Source: Ciona savignyi (Eukaryota > Chordata > Ascidiacea > Phlebobranchia > Cionidae). Taken from it: DNA of 64,000 bases. The stretch covers positions 41,962-105,961 of the forward strand of contig CH003124.1 of NCBI GenBank assembly GCA_000149265.1, written 5' to 3'. Below the pieces are notes generated by a model. That model saw only the letters and a program-made list of their open reading frames with translations. It did not search any database and was not told the origin of the DNA. This document shows, in pieces, positions 33,416 through 46,800 of this stretch. The position numbers and the translations under genes are program-made. Positions within the stretch are counted from its first letter, which is position 1, and each line of letters begins with the position of its first letter.

Positions 33416-34530
33416 TAAGAATGACAGGTAAACTCTGGGAAGTTTAAAACATAAAAAAACGCGATTAGTCAAGATAGCAATAACAGTTCGGGGAAAACCG
33501 TGGGCTGATTGACTTAAACTTGTTTGGATGAATGTGTTTGGTTGTAGAAATTCCCAATGACGAATGTATAAGGTTGTCGTTGAGTTATGAAGGGAAATTT
33601 GAACATCAAAGGAATAACCGTTGTTTTCGTAAGATAACTTATCTGTTTTGCCCACTGTGCAGATTGTGGTACAATTTAGTGCAGTTTTTTGCATCTTTAA
33701 AAAACAATAACTAACAAATCTTAAAACACAGCAAAAGTCAAGCGGAAAAAAAACGGCAAAACGACAGTCGTTATAACTCGTCATCGAAAAATAAATATTA
33801 ACAGTTTTAAAAAATATTGGGTCGTGGACGTAAATTCAAAGTCACGTCCACCTAAAATAGCAAACTATTGGGTTCATGGATATGATAGGATATTTATGTT
33901 TTATCCCCGTCTATGGGAATCACAAGTTGCGTTAGTTATTAAGAAAATATACATGACTGTAAGATTTACTAACCCTAATAGCGCTGTGGAAATACTAAAT
34001 AACAATTACCTGTTACCCATGAACTACATTTCACTGGAATAGTTTGAGGTAATAATTCTCAGTAAGCTTTGCTTTAAATCGCCGTTGGCTATTTTTTGAC
34101 GCAATTTTGTGAATGTCTTGAATAAATGTTGGCATTAATTCACTTGTTAACAGAAAAAAATTAGTCATAATTATTGATTATAAGTAACAGGTTCAAATAG
34201 AGGATTAGATTTGAAGTGATCTTTATTCTGGGATTACAATTCTTAGAAACGAGCGTTTTACGGTAAGTTGCTGCCAGACTGCTTATACACCAGTTTTGTA
34301 ATCTAAACCGAAATTATAAGAGGCTTCAAAAGAGTTATCGCTTTTTGAGTTCGATTGTTGTATTCTTCATAAGCGGTAATATTGTTAAACCTTATTATTT
34401 ACAATTACCGTTAGGTCTGTACGATATGAAAGGAGAGAGTTAAGTGTTTACCATTTTTTTATAAGGATTAATATGTTTTTGCAGAAAGTACGGCTAGAAG
34501 AAAAGGCGTATGGATAACTGCGTCAGATTT

Positions 34531-34741
34531 GGGGAAAACTAAAATAAGAAAAAGCGGGAAAGCGGGAAGGAGGGAAACTACACTCTAAAATGAAAATTAT
34601 TAGAGTTAGTTTTATACATATGGTTAAAGTAAGGGTTAGTTCTGGGGTTGAGATTAGTGTTTAGGGAAGGGTCTAAATTGGTTTTCATAGTTTAGTAAGC
34701 AGTTTCCCTCCTTCCCTCCTTCCCTCCCTTTAGCGTTGCCC
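34531..34741 (+). mobile_element. MITE, 211 bp, second copy with 9-bp target duplication
   Basis: Same family as 33213-33415. GTCAGATTT occurs immediately on both sides (34522-34530 and 34742-34750). Terminal GGGGAAAACTAAA pairs with TTTAGCGTTGCCC. The internal pyrimidine run is CCTCCTTCCCTCCTTCCC. Confidence 0.88.
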
Positions 34742-34834
34742 GTCAGATTTTTAATGAACTCTTCCTCTAAAATGGACGCCGTATAGAAATTGTTTGCCAT
34801 TCGGTATCATAGGGGTTTCAAACCATAACACATG

Positions 34835-35070
34835 GCTATGTTTCGAACCCATGATGGGATCTTTTTTAAACCCGTTTTACGTATAATTCAATGTATGTAT
34901 CGGTCGCGTTAACCATTCGGCCACAGGATCTTACAAAATTCTGTAAACATTTTTCTTTGTTTAACCGGGCTAGGATTTGAACCCGAGATGCTCTCGTCCA
35001 TAAGACCGATATATTCTATAGAATCCGTGGATGTATCGGTCGCGTTATTCATACCACCGCACAAACGTAC
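34835..35070 (-). repeat. Two reversed SINE-B copies
   Basis: Each has a reversed B-box region (TTCGAACCCATGATGGGATC; TTTGAACCCGAGATGCTCTC) and reversed A-box text CGGTCGCGTTAACCATTCGG or a close variant. Confidence 0.8.
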
Positions 35071-35939
35071 GCTGCGTCAGATTTATCGTATTTTTGCTGA
35101 TAACAGTTAATGGCTGACCACATGTTGCTTCGTGGTCCGCCCGATGTATCTTTCTCGGCCGAGAATAAATTATTCATCATTGATTAAAGGAAATACTAAT
35201 ATTGCAAGGATGCTCATGAATATTAACGAATATTACCGCGTTTATATAATGTAATACCTTAACACGCCAACACGACATTACTACTGGAATTACACCACGC
35301 TTGATAATACTTGCCAATGCTACGTGTTAACAGAATATGTAAAATATAAAGTCAAACGCAGAGGATATAATTGAGTAAATACAAATATAACATGCGTGGA
35401 CGATTAGCAAACTCTACTTTATCGTGTGTAGGTGGTTGGTGCTAGTCTAGTCACTGCAGTTACAGTAAACAGATTACTTGCTAAATACATTTGGCGTTAG
35501 GTAATTGTTTAATTCAAATAGTCTAGGTGTTTCTACTTTTTTTATATCAAGTAAATGATTTTGGTATGTTTTCGTTTCGTCGAGTTTGTGACTGATTTAA
35601 AGAAACATTTTATATTTGAATTCTATATATTAAAATTCGGTCCAGGAAAATAATTATTTGTTACTAAACAGGCCAAGATATGTGAAATGTGTTAAATATT
35701 AATAAGTTAGTCATCGGGTAACCCCCGCTAAGAAATTTTGTAAACAAGTTTGCGAGAGGTAAAGTCGACACGAGAGATTTCATGTTTGACATTTATCATT
35801 GATAGATAAGGCAAGTATGGTTTTGTGAATGGGGTGCTTTTTTCGAATAAAGCTTTATAAGAGACGAAGATTTTACGACAACTCGCATAACTAAATATAT
35901 ATCGGAATAATGAAGTCAGGCGCTATCCCATTAGGAAGA

Positions 35940-36245
35940 TGAAAAATAGGTGATAGGATAGAATAGTTATGTTTATCCCCGTGAATGGGAAAACCAAGTG
36001 GGTTAACACACGGGCAATCGTCAGATTACCTCGCGCCCACTGTCGGGTTACCGGGGCTATTGCAGTGTGTTGTGTATGATATATACGTTCCTTTAATTTG
36101 GTAGAACCCATTATTCCGCTGGATTCAGGCAATGTCCGTTAAGTGCCTTGCCAAAGGATACAACCGACTAGCTAGCGATTAGTTTCAAACCTTAAACCTT
36201 TCGGCTGAAATGCGCCGCACGAATCCACCAGATTAACCGGTCGGA
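35940..36245 (-). repeat. Full-length SINE-A copy
   Basis: Runs from a GGATAGAATAGTTATGTTTA tail through GGGCAATCGTCAGATTACC, CCCACTGTCGGGTTACCGG and GGATTCAGGCAATGTCCGTT to the reversed tRNA-like head. Much of 36250-36640 holds diverged MITE and SINE-B remnants. Confidence 0.85.
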
Positions 36246-37142
36246 CAACGGGATAGGAAAGGAAAACTCCAGACTTAAAAATTGGGGCGTAAGGGTTAGT
36301 GTTAAGGCTGGAGTTAAAGTTAATAGGGCTAAGTCCTTTTAGATTAGAGTTCGGGTTTACTTTAGGGTTATTTCCCGAGTTAAGATTAGTGTTGTGTCCA
36401 AGGGCTTGGGTTTAATTTAGGGTATTTCTTTAGTTAAGATCAGTGTTCTTTCCGGGGGTAAAACTCGTTTTTTTTAACCGAGTTAAGTTTCGAACCCATA
36501 ATGATCTCATTAATAAAATTGTTTTTGTATAGATGTTGGGGTAGTTTGTTCCTTAATTAAACCCCACCTCTAATCTCGTAGTTAGTACTTTAAATGTCAA
36601 TTTCTCTCTTTCCTACCGTTTAGCGCTGCCCAATTTTTTGCGATTTTACAGGTCCAGGTAATGGATTCGTTTTTTAAGTCGTATAGCTTGATTTATGAAT
36701 GGTGGTCTTGAGATAAAAGATTGATTGATTGTTTATTCAATTTTTCCCTCAGCTTTAAAACATGGCAAACGAATCAAATCACGACACAGGAACAAGAAAA
36801 GACGGCAAAACGAACAGTCATTAAAAAAAGAATATAATTTAATAAATATAGCTGACCTGGCTGCCAAACTTAAGCAAAAGAATTGTTGATATTAGCGACT
36901 TTAAAAAATGGTTTTGTAGACGCCGTTTAAAACAAAAGGTCTCTTAGTTCAAAAGACTTTTAGTAGCTTATAATCAATATAGCTCGGCTGTACAGAAATC
37001 CACTATCAGTTTGAAACTTTTCAGATGACTTTTCAGCTTCTCGTAATTCAGCATCGATAACCACCTTTTGACAGTGATTGTCATCGTCTGTAAATAATGA
37101 AGCGAAACCAAAATTCCGATAATCAATAGTATTGATCTTTTA

Positions 37143-37802
37143 TGACGTCATGCTGTCGTCATAACGTTTACGCATATTTGACGAGGCATAAAGTAAAGTC
37201 CGACTTTATATGAACATCAGCCCAAGGGAGCTACTTCTTTTCGCTTAAATAGCTGGCTTACTCCTTTGCTTCAACCAGAGTTAGGCCGGTTATACAGTTT
37301 AACTAGTCGTACCAGCGTCGACGGCCTCTGGCTCGTTGGTTGTGTCCTTTGGCAAGCCACTTGGCAGATGCCACCAAAACCCAGTGTATTAATGGGCTTT
37401 TCTAAGACTGTTTTTTTTAATATAAACAAAGCGTTAATAGATCCGGCAACCCAACGGTAGATGCGAGGTAATCTGACGATTGCTCGTGTGTTAACGCCCA
37501 TTTACCCATTCATGAGGGTAAAAAATGAATATTGTATCCTGAACTAAAATCTTATGTTGTGTTTATGAAATTTGTCAACAGATTCAAATTTTTAAAGACT
37601 GATATTTTATAAACTGTGCACTTATAAAAATTGTATTTCTTTGTCCAATTTACGTCGTTTTTTCGTCAAATTCCACTTTTTCGCGCATGCGCAGAGCGCC
37701 GCACGTGGTCATTTTGGAAAAATCGAGAAACCGGCTAACTTTTGCACACGACACAATTGGGATTTACCAGTTTTGCGGAAGGTACTAAGATCAGTGAGAT
37801 GG
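37143..37802 (+). promoter_or_regulatory. Promoter region of the ZIP transporter gene
   Basis: Contains a CRE TGACGTCA (37143-37150), a TATA-like TATAAAAA (37623-37630), a perfect nuclear respiratory factor 1 palindrome CGCGCATGCGCA (37682-37693) and one match to the metal-response-element core TGCRCNC (TGCACAC, 37743-37749). A SINE-A copy with a single 49-bp-type unit lies within (about 37300-37530). The MRE match is short and could be chance. Confidence 0.5.
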
Positions 37803-40800
37803 GTAAGTGGATTCAATGATTATTTCAATTCGTCTGGTGCGTGTGTAGGTAGCGTTTTAACATTTAGTGTGTTTTGGTGACTTTTGGTAAATTAAATAAT
37901 TCCAAAATAACTATTTACAATAAAAAACTCAAGTAGTATAGTTATTGGATATACCGGTACTAGTACATACTGTTTTTCAGTAAAATAAGCGGTATTTGTG
38001 TAATATTTTTAAGATATACACTTATTTTTACAGTTGAATATATTTTTTTACGTTAGTTTTGGCTGTCACGTCTAAATATGCCTTAAGTAAATATTTGATT
38101 GGATTTTAGACTTGTTTTAATGACTAACGTTTTGCTGTTTCTTTTTCCGTTTTCCAATTTTTTTCAAAAGGCCCCTTTAATGGTGGAAACAAAACCAAAC
38201 TAAACTATCATAGTTTTTTATTTTGCTAGGCCTTTAAATTAACCTGTAAATAGTCTTCTAACTTAAAAGCCCATTTAATATACTACCTAATAGTAAAAAT
38301 CTATATTTTGAGTCTCAAATAAGTCTTCTCTTTATGTTTTGTTTTATTAGTCCGGCCCGATGGTCTAGCGGTTAAGTGCGTCGCCTTTCAATCGAAAGGT
38401 TGCAGGTGCGAAACTGGTCGCTAGCTAGTCGGTTGTGTCCTTGGGCAAGGCACTTTACGGACATTGCCTGAATCCAGCGGATTAATGGGTTCTACCAAAT
38501 TGAAGAAACATGTCTATCACATACAACACACTGCAATAGCTCCGGTAACCCGACGATGGGCGCGAGGTGATCTGACGATTGCCCGTGTGATAACCCCTGG
38601 GGTTTTCCCATTCACGGGGATAAACATGAATATCCTATCCTATCCTATCCTTAGCTTGGTTAACATAAGGTAAAATATAAAAAAGAAAAAACAAGTTACA
38701 ATAACCGGTTTATTTTCCATAACAGTTGCCTATGTTCAACATAGCAAGATTTGTAGTTACAACTCTGCGAAGGTTTCTTCAGCTTCTAGTTTATTAAGGT
38801 GCGTAGTATTTCCAAATATGACCTATATGTTGTGTGGCTTATTAATCGTTTCATGCTCACAATATTTAGAACTCTCAGTTTATTTATTAAGTACTGTACG
38901 CTCACTATGGGAAGTATTAGAATATAAAAGACCATGTTTAATACGCTAACATCGGGGATATTACTTAGACATCAAAAGGTTGCATGTGCCAAACTGGTCT
39001 CTAGCTAGTCGGTTGTGTTCTTGGGCAAGGCATGGACATTGCCTGAACCCAGCGGATTAATGGGTTTTACTAAATTGAAGGAACGTGTTCATATACAACA
39101 CACTACAATAGCTCCGGTAACCCGACGATGGGCGCAAGGTGATTTGAAGATTGCCCGTGTGATAACCCCATTGGTTTTTCCATTCACAGGGATAAAACTT
39201 GAATAACCCATCATATACCCTAATATATTCTAAACCAATCTTAATTCTTCACAGATCTCTTCACCTTGTATTTGCAGTGACTTTTTTAATATGTGGGGAA
39301 GTTTCAGCTTCCAGCCCAGGTACTGTAATTAATAGATATCGAAATTAAAATTATTTCGATAGGTTCTATCTTCAGGTTTATATAAATATTAGTAGTTAAT
39401 TTTTAACTGTTTAATTGACTTGTGGCTGGTTATCTTCTACGGAAATTAAGAAACAAATTTGTTTTATGTGCAAACCAAACAAAAATACTTGCTCTGAAAT
39501 GCTTGCACACTCAGTTGAAATTCCAAGTAAAATGTTATGGTGACTAAAATGGGTGTGTTACTTAAAGCCCAACCTACTTAAAGTCTAACCTAACATTTTG
39601 CAAATGTATTTAATTTTTAAATAAATACTTTTTACAATTTCTTTCCCATTATCCTTTTAGACCCTGCGTCTTCAACCCCCAATTCACTGATCATCCAAAC
39701 ATCAGCCTTCCCTACACAACATACCAATGGAGGCCTACAAACCACATGTTCCAGCAATGATGGATGTGTTTTAAGACTAAACACAAGCGAAGAGGTAAAG
39801 CTATGTTTTGTTAGATTGGTAAAAATCATTGAACGGCGGCTTAGGTGATTTTAGTCTAGTGTTGAACAGGTTTATGCTTGGTGAAGTGGATCACGCATGT
39901 TGTAGTTAATTTGGATAACCTTCATGAGATAAAATTATTTTTTTTTGAAAGTGGGGCAATATAAGTAAATTACCTACCTACATTAACACTTAGTGGGTAG
40001 TGGTAAAGTTAGTTTTCATTTATTCATTATAGTAAAGGAGTTGAATACAAAATATGTTTCAAAAAAGAAAAAAAATGGCAAAACTACAATCAATAAAACA
40101 CATCAGTAGTAATGCATGGTTTTCTTGGATCAGTTAAAGTCATTAAATGACTCCAAATGGATCATGAATGCTGTAGTTAATTTGGATGGATTTCACGCCG
40201 ATTAAAATTCATTTTATTTTAAAAATAGTAGGCGAATCTAAGTAAATTTACCGACCTACATTTATACTTAACAAAGAGTGGGTAGTTAGTTTACAATCCT
40301 TCGCTACGTTGAAATAGATTAGCATGGATTTATGACTAAAAAAGGAGTCGGAAAAATTGCCAAAACCACAGTACTTAAAACACTCAGTAGATCCGCACGA
40401 TATAAGGATTTTAAACAAAGAGATGTGGCCGCTAAACCTAAAAGAGATTATGTAATCTGCTAAACCCATATTTGGGTGAGCATGACACATTGGAATGAAT
40501 ACGCACAGTGACACACAGACACAGGAAGGATATGGTGATTATTGGTTCCCTGCAATGATAAGACATAAATATCCTATCGTTGATTTGTGAAACACAACTT
40601 GGAATATTATTAGAATTGCATGTGGTAACCGATCATATAATAAACTTTAAAAAAAATGTAATCATAATAACATAATTTTAATATGATGTAACTAATACAT
40701 CGAATGTACGTTAAGATGGAATAAAACAAAATAAGAAATCTACAATTTACCATGCATGGTTATGTAGGTGGTTATAATAGGACATAAGTATTCTATAATA

Positions 40801-43800
40801 AGACATAAACATCCTATCATTTATTCGTGAAGACTAAACATAACTAGAAATAAAATGAGTAGTTCTTATGATTTTTATAACGGTAACCATCATAAAGTAT
40901 TAATAATACATTCTTTGTAGGTAAAGATGGAAAGGAATTCAGTAAAAAAAAAGATATCTACATTTTACCATATTTCGTTATGTAGATGGTTAAACAAATT
41001 ATTATGTTTATTATGTGATGGTTTACCTATTATAAAATCATATGAACAATCTTAATAATATCATAATAAAATTTTGTCTTCACTATCCAGTCATGGTATG
41101 TTTATGCTTTACCCCTGGGAAATAGTTATTTAAAGTAGCTTTGCTTGTCCTGTTATGAGCTACCATGGTGAATGTTGAAACATATAAGTTTTAAGTTAAA
41201 TATCATGTTCTTGTACCCGTAAACCAATTACAAAATTTAAAGGCTACCAGTACTAAAGTCCTATGGCGCATATTTTTATTTTTTCCTGTATTCCTATGGA
41301 TAAAGCAATGGGGGTTTTGGTTTAGGAGAAATTGGAGAGTGAATTGTTGTAAGAAGTAAGACTTCTTATCAAATCGTATGGTAAATACTGATTCTCAAAT
41401 GCAACATGTTGATTTTGTTTGTCATTATCTAAAAACATGTCCTGCATTCATGGGTCTAATCATCATTAGTTTGTTATTAAAATACTTCATCAGTGTTTAT
41501 TATTTTTTCGAAGATTCATTCCATGATGTGTTTAGTGGGATTATATTTTTGCCAGCATTATTTTCTTCTAATATCAGCATTATTTTATTGTAATATCGGC
41601 TTGTATTTTTGCCATCATTATTTTTATTAATAACTAAACTACTAGGTAAAGATAATACCCAGATTTATATTATTGTTTTTTTTAGTGTAGTTTTTGTAAA
41701 TTGTCGTCTTTTCCCTGTTTCCAAGTGCCATGTTGCGTGTTTTCATCTCAGAAAAACAAGTTAACTAAAAATTAGTGGTTGATTCATACTACAAATGCTA
41801 GTCAAATAATCTACTCAGTATTGTTCACACTGTAAAGAGGAAAATATTAACATTTTCATTCTTATCTGTAATTCCCAAAAAAAAAACAAATTAAAAATTT
41901 CATTGCATTATTAATGAAAGCATCCAACACCAGGGGTTATAATCATAAATTGTTGTTTTTAATTAAAATGTGTTTCCAGTTTTGTGGTATATTGGATCAC
42001 AATTTTAATATAAAAAGAAAAAAATATTAAACCTGTTCCTTTCCTTTGTTTCCCAGTTCATAGATGAATTTGTACGATACACCGAGATTGTATTCACGAG
42101 ATACAAGGAGGTAAACGCCTCCCACATAACCTTCGATGGGTTGAACCAGCTCATGATGGACCTGGGGGTTCATGAACCTGAATCTCATGATCATGATCAT
42201 GATCACGCTCATGAGATGGACTATTCCGATGGATATTTCTACGACTTGGATGATGGTTACAATGCAGAGGAGGAAGTACAAGCACCAAAGGTCTGCAAAA
42301 CGATGGATTAATTTGCTGTTAACGGTTATGATATTCATGATGAATGGAGCTATTGCAGTGTGTTGTGTATGATTCACCCATTCCTTCATTTTGGTAGAAT
42401 CCACTAATCCGCTGGATTCAGGCAATGTCCGTTAAGTGCCTTGCCCAAGGACACAACCGTCTAGCTAGCAATCAGTTTCGAACCTTTTAAGGAAGAAGTA
42501 CAAGCGCCAAAGGTATGTCTGCGAAACGATGGATTAATTTGCTGTTAACGGTTATTATATTCATTATTACCAGGAGCTATTGCAGTGTGTTGTGTATGGT
42601 TAAGACGTTTCTTTATTTGGATTCAGGTAATGTCCATTAAGTACCTTGCTATATTGAATGGCATAAAATATTCATAGTTTGTAAATTAAAATGAGGAAGA
42701 ATATATAAGAATCAATTTTTGCACTGTCTGTGTAACCCTCGAAGATTTTTGTTTAGTGCTCAGTGCTGGGAAAGGCGATAGTAGTGTTATATGGACACAA
42801 AAAAAATACAGTTTTCTCAGTAGTGTTACTGGACTCTTAACTCTTTCACTCCCGGCCAAATGCATTAATTTAAACATGCTGTCCCGCAGTGTTTTTTACA
42901 ATTTTTGGTCATTTTCAAATTAGCACAGTTTTTCTCAAATTTATGCTATGATTTAATATTTAGTATGGTTGGAAAGATAATTTATCCCTCTTTTAAACAA
43001 ACCGCACACCTAGAATATACCTCCAATAAAGAATATATTATGTAAACTTTAGTGAACACCACTTTTTATGTAAAGAAAATTCTGCTCGACTTTGAAAATT
43101 TTGAGGTGCACTGACAAACGAAATACTCACTAATTATTGGTATGCCCAAATGATATGAAAATTGGAATGTAGATTATCTAATAGTTTTTGTACTCAGGAA
43201 AATTTGAACTGTATTTGTATCTTCAGTAGTTTTTTTACTATTCCTAATTGAAATTTTCCTTTATTCTAACTATATTATGAAAAATTGAACCAAAACGCAT
43301 TGAAAGTTTTTAGTTTTGTAGAACTAAAATAGTAAAAAGTATAAATAAGAACAGTGAAGGAAGTGTAAAAAGGGCATACAAAAGCAAACAAACACAAATA
43401 CTATATCCAATATTCTTCAAACCAGGGCACACCGAACTAGCTAGTCTCGCCGCCTTTTTCTTTATCGTGCGCTCAGCAGGCCCAGCTGGATTCATGCTTT
43501 GGTGAACACGAAGCATAAACGCCTGCTGTGAAAACGTCACCAACGCTCTCCTTTTTTTCTCAACGGCACGAAATTCACAGAGAATGTAAAGAAAGACTTG
43601 CTTGACAAAAAGAGCTTCTCTGCAAGTTAACGCGACTCCTATTGGCTGAGTTAGTCACTTGTAAATTCGTGTAAAATCGATAGAAATAAGAGGTGAAGCC
43701 TTGAAAAAGAAAGGCTATCACTCCTCGCATTTTTAATATTTCTCCACGAAAATTACAGAGAATAAAATATAGGGTTTCCTTGATCGAATGAGCCATAGCT

Positions 43801-46800
43801 GAGGTCTCTACCATTACGCATTGCGGAGAAATCGTTTTTTAGATTTGCACCCATTTATGTACAGGCGGGATACCATGTTTTCCCACCAACTCGCGATATA
43901 TGGCGAGTTGGGACGGAAAAGAGTTAATATAGTTGCTGAAAACTGTTTCAGTTTTTTTCCAAAAATTATTGTTGTTTTTAAACTTTGCTATGCGATAGAC
44001 ATTGAATAACTTTCTTTATCAAAATTCAAGTTTCGAATGACCATTGAATGTTTCAGTTATTCAACAAAAAAAAATTTTTTTTACACTTTTGCAATGACAT
44101 AGACATTGAATAATTTTCTTATTCCAGTGTCGAATGGCAATTGACATTGTATCCGAGTCATACCCTCATCTGAACGCAAATTCTGTTCAAATCAATCTCG
44201 AAGACTTCACAACCATGCTCCCCATGATTATGGATGGTGTGTACGAGTGTCTGAAGTCAGCGGGGGAAGTCACTGAAGGTATTTCTTCGATTGAATTAAT
44301 ACTTAGGATAGGATATTCATGTTTATCTCTGTGAATGGGAAAACCAAGGAGGTTAGCATACGGGCAATCGTCAGATCACCTCGCGCCCACCGTCGGGTTA
44401 CCGGAGCTATTGCAGTGTGTTGTATATGATAACCTATTAATTCGCTGGGTTCAGGCAATGTCCGTTAAGTGCCTTGCCCAAGGACACAACTGACTAGCTA
44501 GCAGCGAAGCTTTCAATTGATAGGTGACGCACTTAACCGCCTGACTAACCGGCCAGACAGGCTTCATTAGATGATCTAACCACCTTATGAATAATAAATA
44601 TCATTTGGACTCTAGGCCTGTCACGCTTCCCCATTAGCCCATTTTACGCACCCACCTACCCACCAATGCATTATTTAAAGATGTGAAATACAATTTACAA
44701 TAACAAAAGAACAAATGTGTCATTTTTTGCTCCTGATTATTTTAACCTTTAAAAACTTAATATCATTAAGTTTTCTACCTATAGTCTTACATGGGATAAA
44801 AACTTATTACTGTTTAATGCTTAAAACTGTAAATACTCAAGCAATAAGGAACATATTTGTGTATGATATTATGAAATTAAAACTTTATAAAGCAACATAA
44901 CTTATCATTGTTTCGTTTTTTTAGAGGAAACTGTAGAAACTGTACAAGAAAATCGTGCAAAAGGTAAATTTTTGTTTTTTGTGTTTTTTTTGCGATTTTG
45001 TAGGACAATATTAAAATAAAGGTGATTTAGGTTGATTAAGTCAAAACTCTGAATAAAATTTTACAATAAATTAGAGTCCCACATTAGAGAAAAAATATAC
45101 TATGATTATGCTTTGCCATTTAAAATAATTTTGTGCACCGATACAAAGCTGAATAATGTTTTCGGTTTTATTCATAAAAACCATTGATAATAATATTTTG
45201 AGCACCAATCTTATTTTTATACATTTTAATGAATAGTTTTGTTCATTACATTTAACTTATGGCTAATCAGTCGTAAGTAAAGAATAATTTAACTTGCCGA
45301 TATTAAAATGAATATTTCATTCCTTTACAGCCTTTTATAGTGTATCGCATGCCTCTCTGTAATTAAGTCAAACTCTGAATATAATTTCATAATAAATACA
45401 AGTCCAACATACTATAAAATAATATGCACTCTACCTTAACTTTTCTTTATCAGCCGGAAGTAAAGATTATTTTTTAGCCGATCTTTTCATTTATTTAAGT
45501 ATGAAGTATTGCTCTCCATGATTCAGCTAATATGTAAATTTAGATGCAGATCCGAAACTAAATATTTTCATTTATGAAAATTTTCCATAACAATTTTATT
45601 TATAGGAAAAAAATCCACAAGAATAATATTGAGCACATATCTTAGACTAAATAGGTTTATTCATTTATAAAAAATGTCCATATTAATTTCATCTATAAGA
45701 AAAAATCCATAATTTTGAGCACAAATTCTAACATAAATATTTTGGTTTTCATTTATAAAAAATTTCTATAACAATTTTATCTAAAAAAAAGTCCATAAGA
45801 ATAATTNNNNNNNNNNNNNNNNNNNNNNNNNNNNNNNNNNNNNNNNNNNNNNNNNNNNNNNNNNNNNNNNNNNNNNNNNNNNNNNNNNNNNNNNNNNNNN
45901 NNNNNNATTACATAATTTTGAGCCCAGATCTTAAACTAAATATTTTCATTCATTGATAAAAAATTTCCAAAAGAATTAACTTTAAGAAAAAATCCATAAT
46001 TTGAGCACAGATTATTTTCATTCATTTCCAGTGTTCCCAGTGTGTTTTCAGCCGCTTTCTTAAACATAAATATTTTCATTCACTGCAGTGTGGGGAATCG
46101 CGATCATCTCTGTCGCAGTGATCAGCTTACTTAGCGTGATTGGGATTCTAATCGTTCCTCTCATGCGTCACAGTGGATTCTTCAACCGACTTATCTCATT
46201 CCTTGTCGCACTGGCGGTTGGTACTCTGACAGGAGACGCCCTGCTTCATCTATTACCTCATGTACGTTGAGATTTTATCAAAAACATTATACTTTTCAAT
46301 TTTGAGTTGTTTTTTTTATGTTTTTTTTTTTGGTTTTTCAATTTTGAGTAAAATAATTATTTTTTTGTTTTTCAATTTTGAGTAAAATTATTATTTTTTT
46401 GTTTTTCAAATTCAAGTAAAATTATTATTTTTTTGTTTTTCAAATTCAAGTAAAATTATTATTTTTTTGTTTTTCAATTTTGGGTAAAATTATTATTTTT
46501 GGTTTTTCAAATCCGATTAAAATTTTTATTTTTTTATTTTTTAATTTTGAGTAAAATTATTTTTTATTATTTAAATTGCTTATTCCTTTTTTTTAAATTA
46601 TCAAAGTGTTTAACAATCCTGATTCCATTTGCGTAAAAACAAGCTGCATCAAAAGATTTTGCTATCGTTGTATAATATAAAACCCATAGAGTACACTGGT
46701 TTGCAGTGGTACCTCTAAATACTACAGGATCGCTTGGAGCGCATGGATCGCTTACTATACCTCGTAATTACAAAAGCCAAGATTTTAATGTTAGGGTTGG

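Noticed and set aside
33332-33784. 150-codon minus-strand open frame
   Set aside because: It overlaps the MITE at 33213-33415 and a repeat C copy, so it is repeat-derived.
43310-43814. Minus-strand frames in intron 4 of SLC39A
   Set aside because: No splice-linked neighbours, no recognisable domain, and located inside a well-defined intron of a plus-strand gene.
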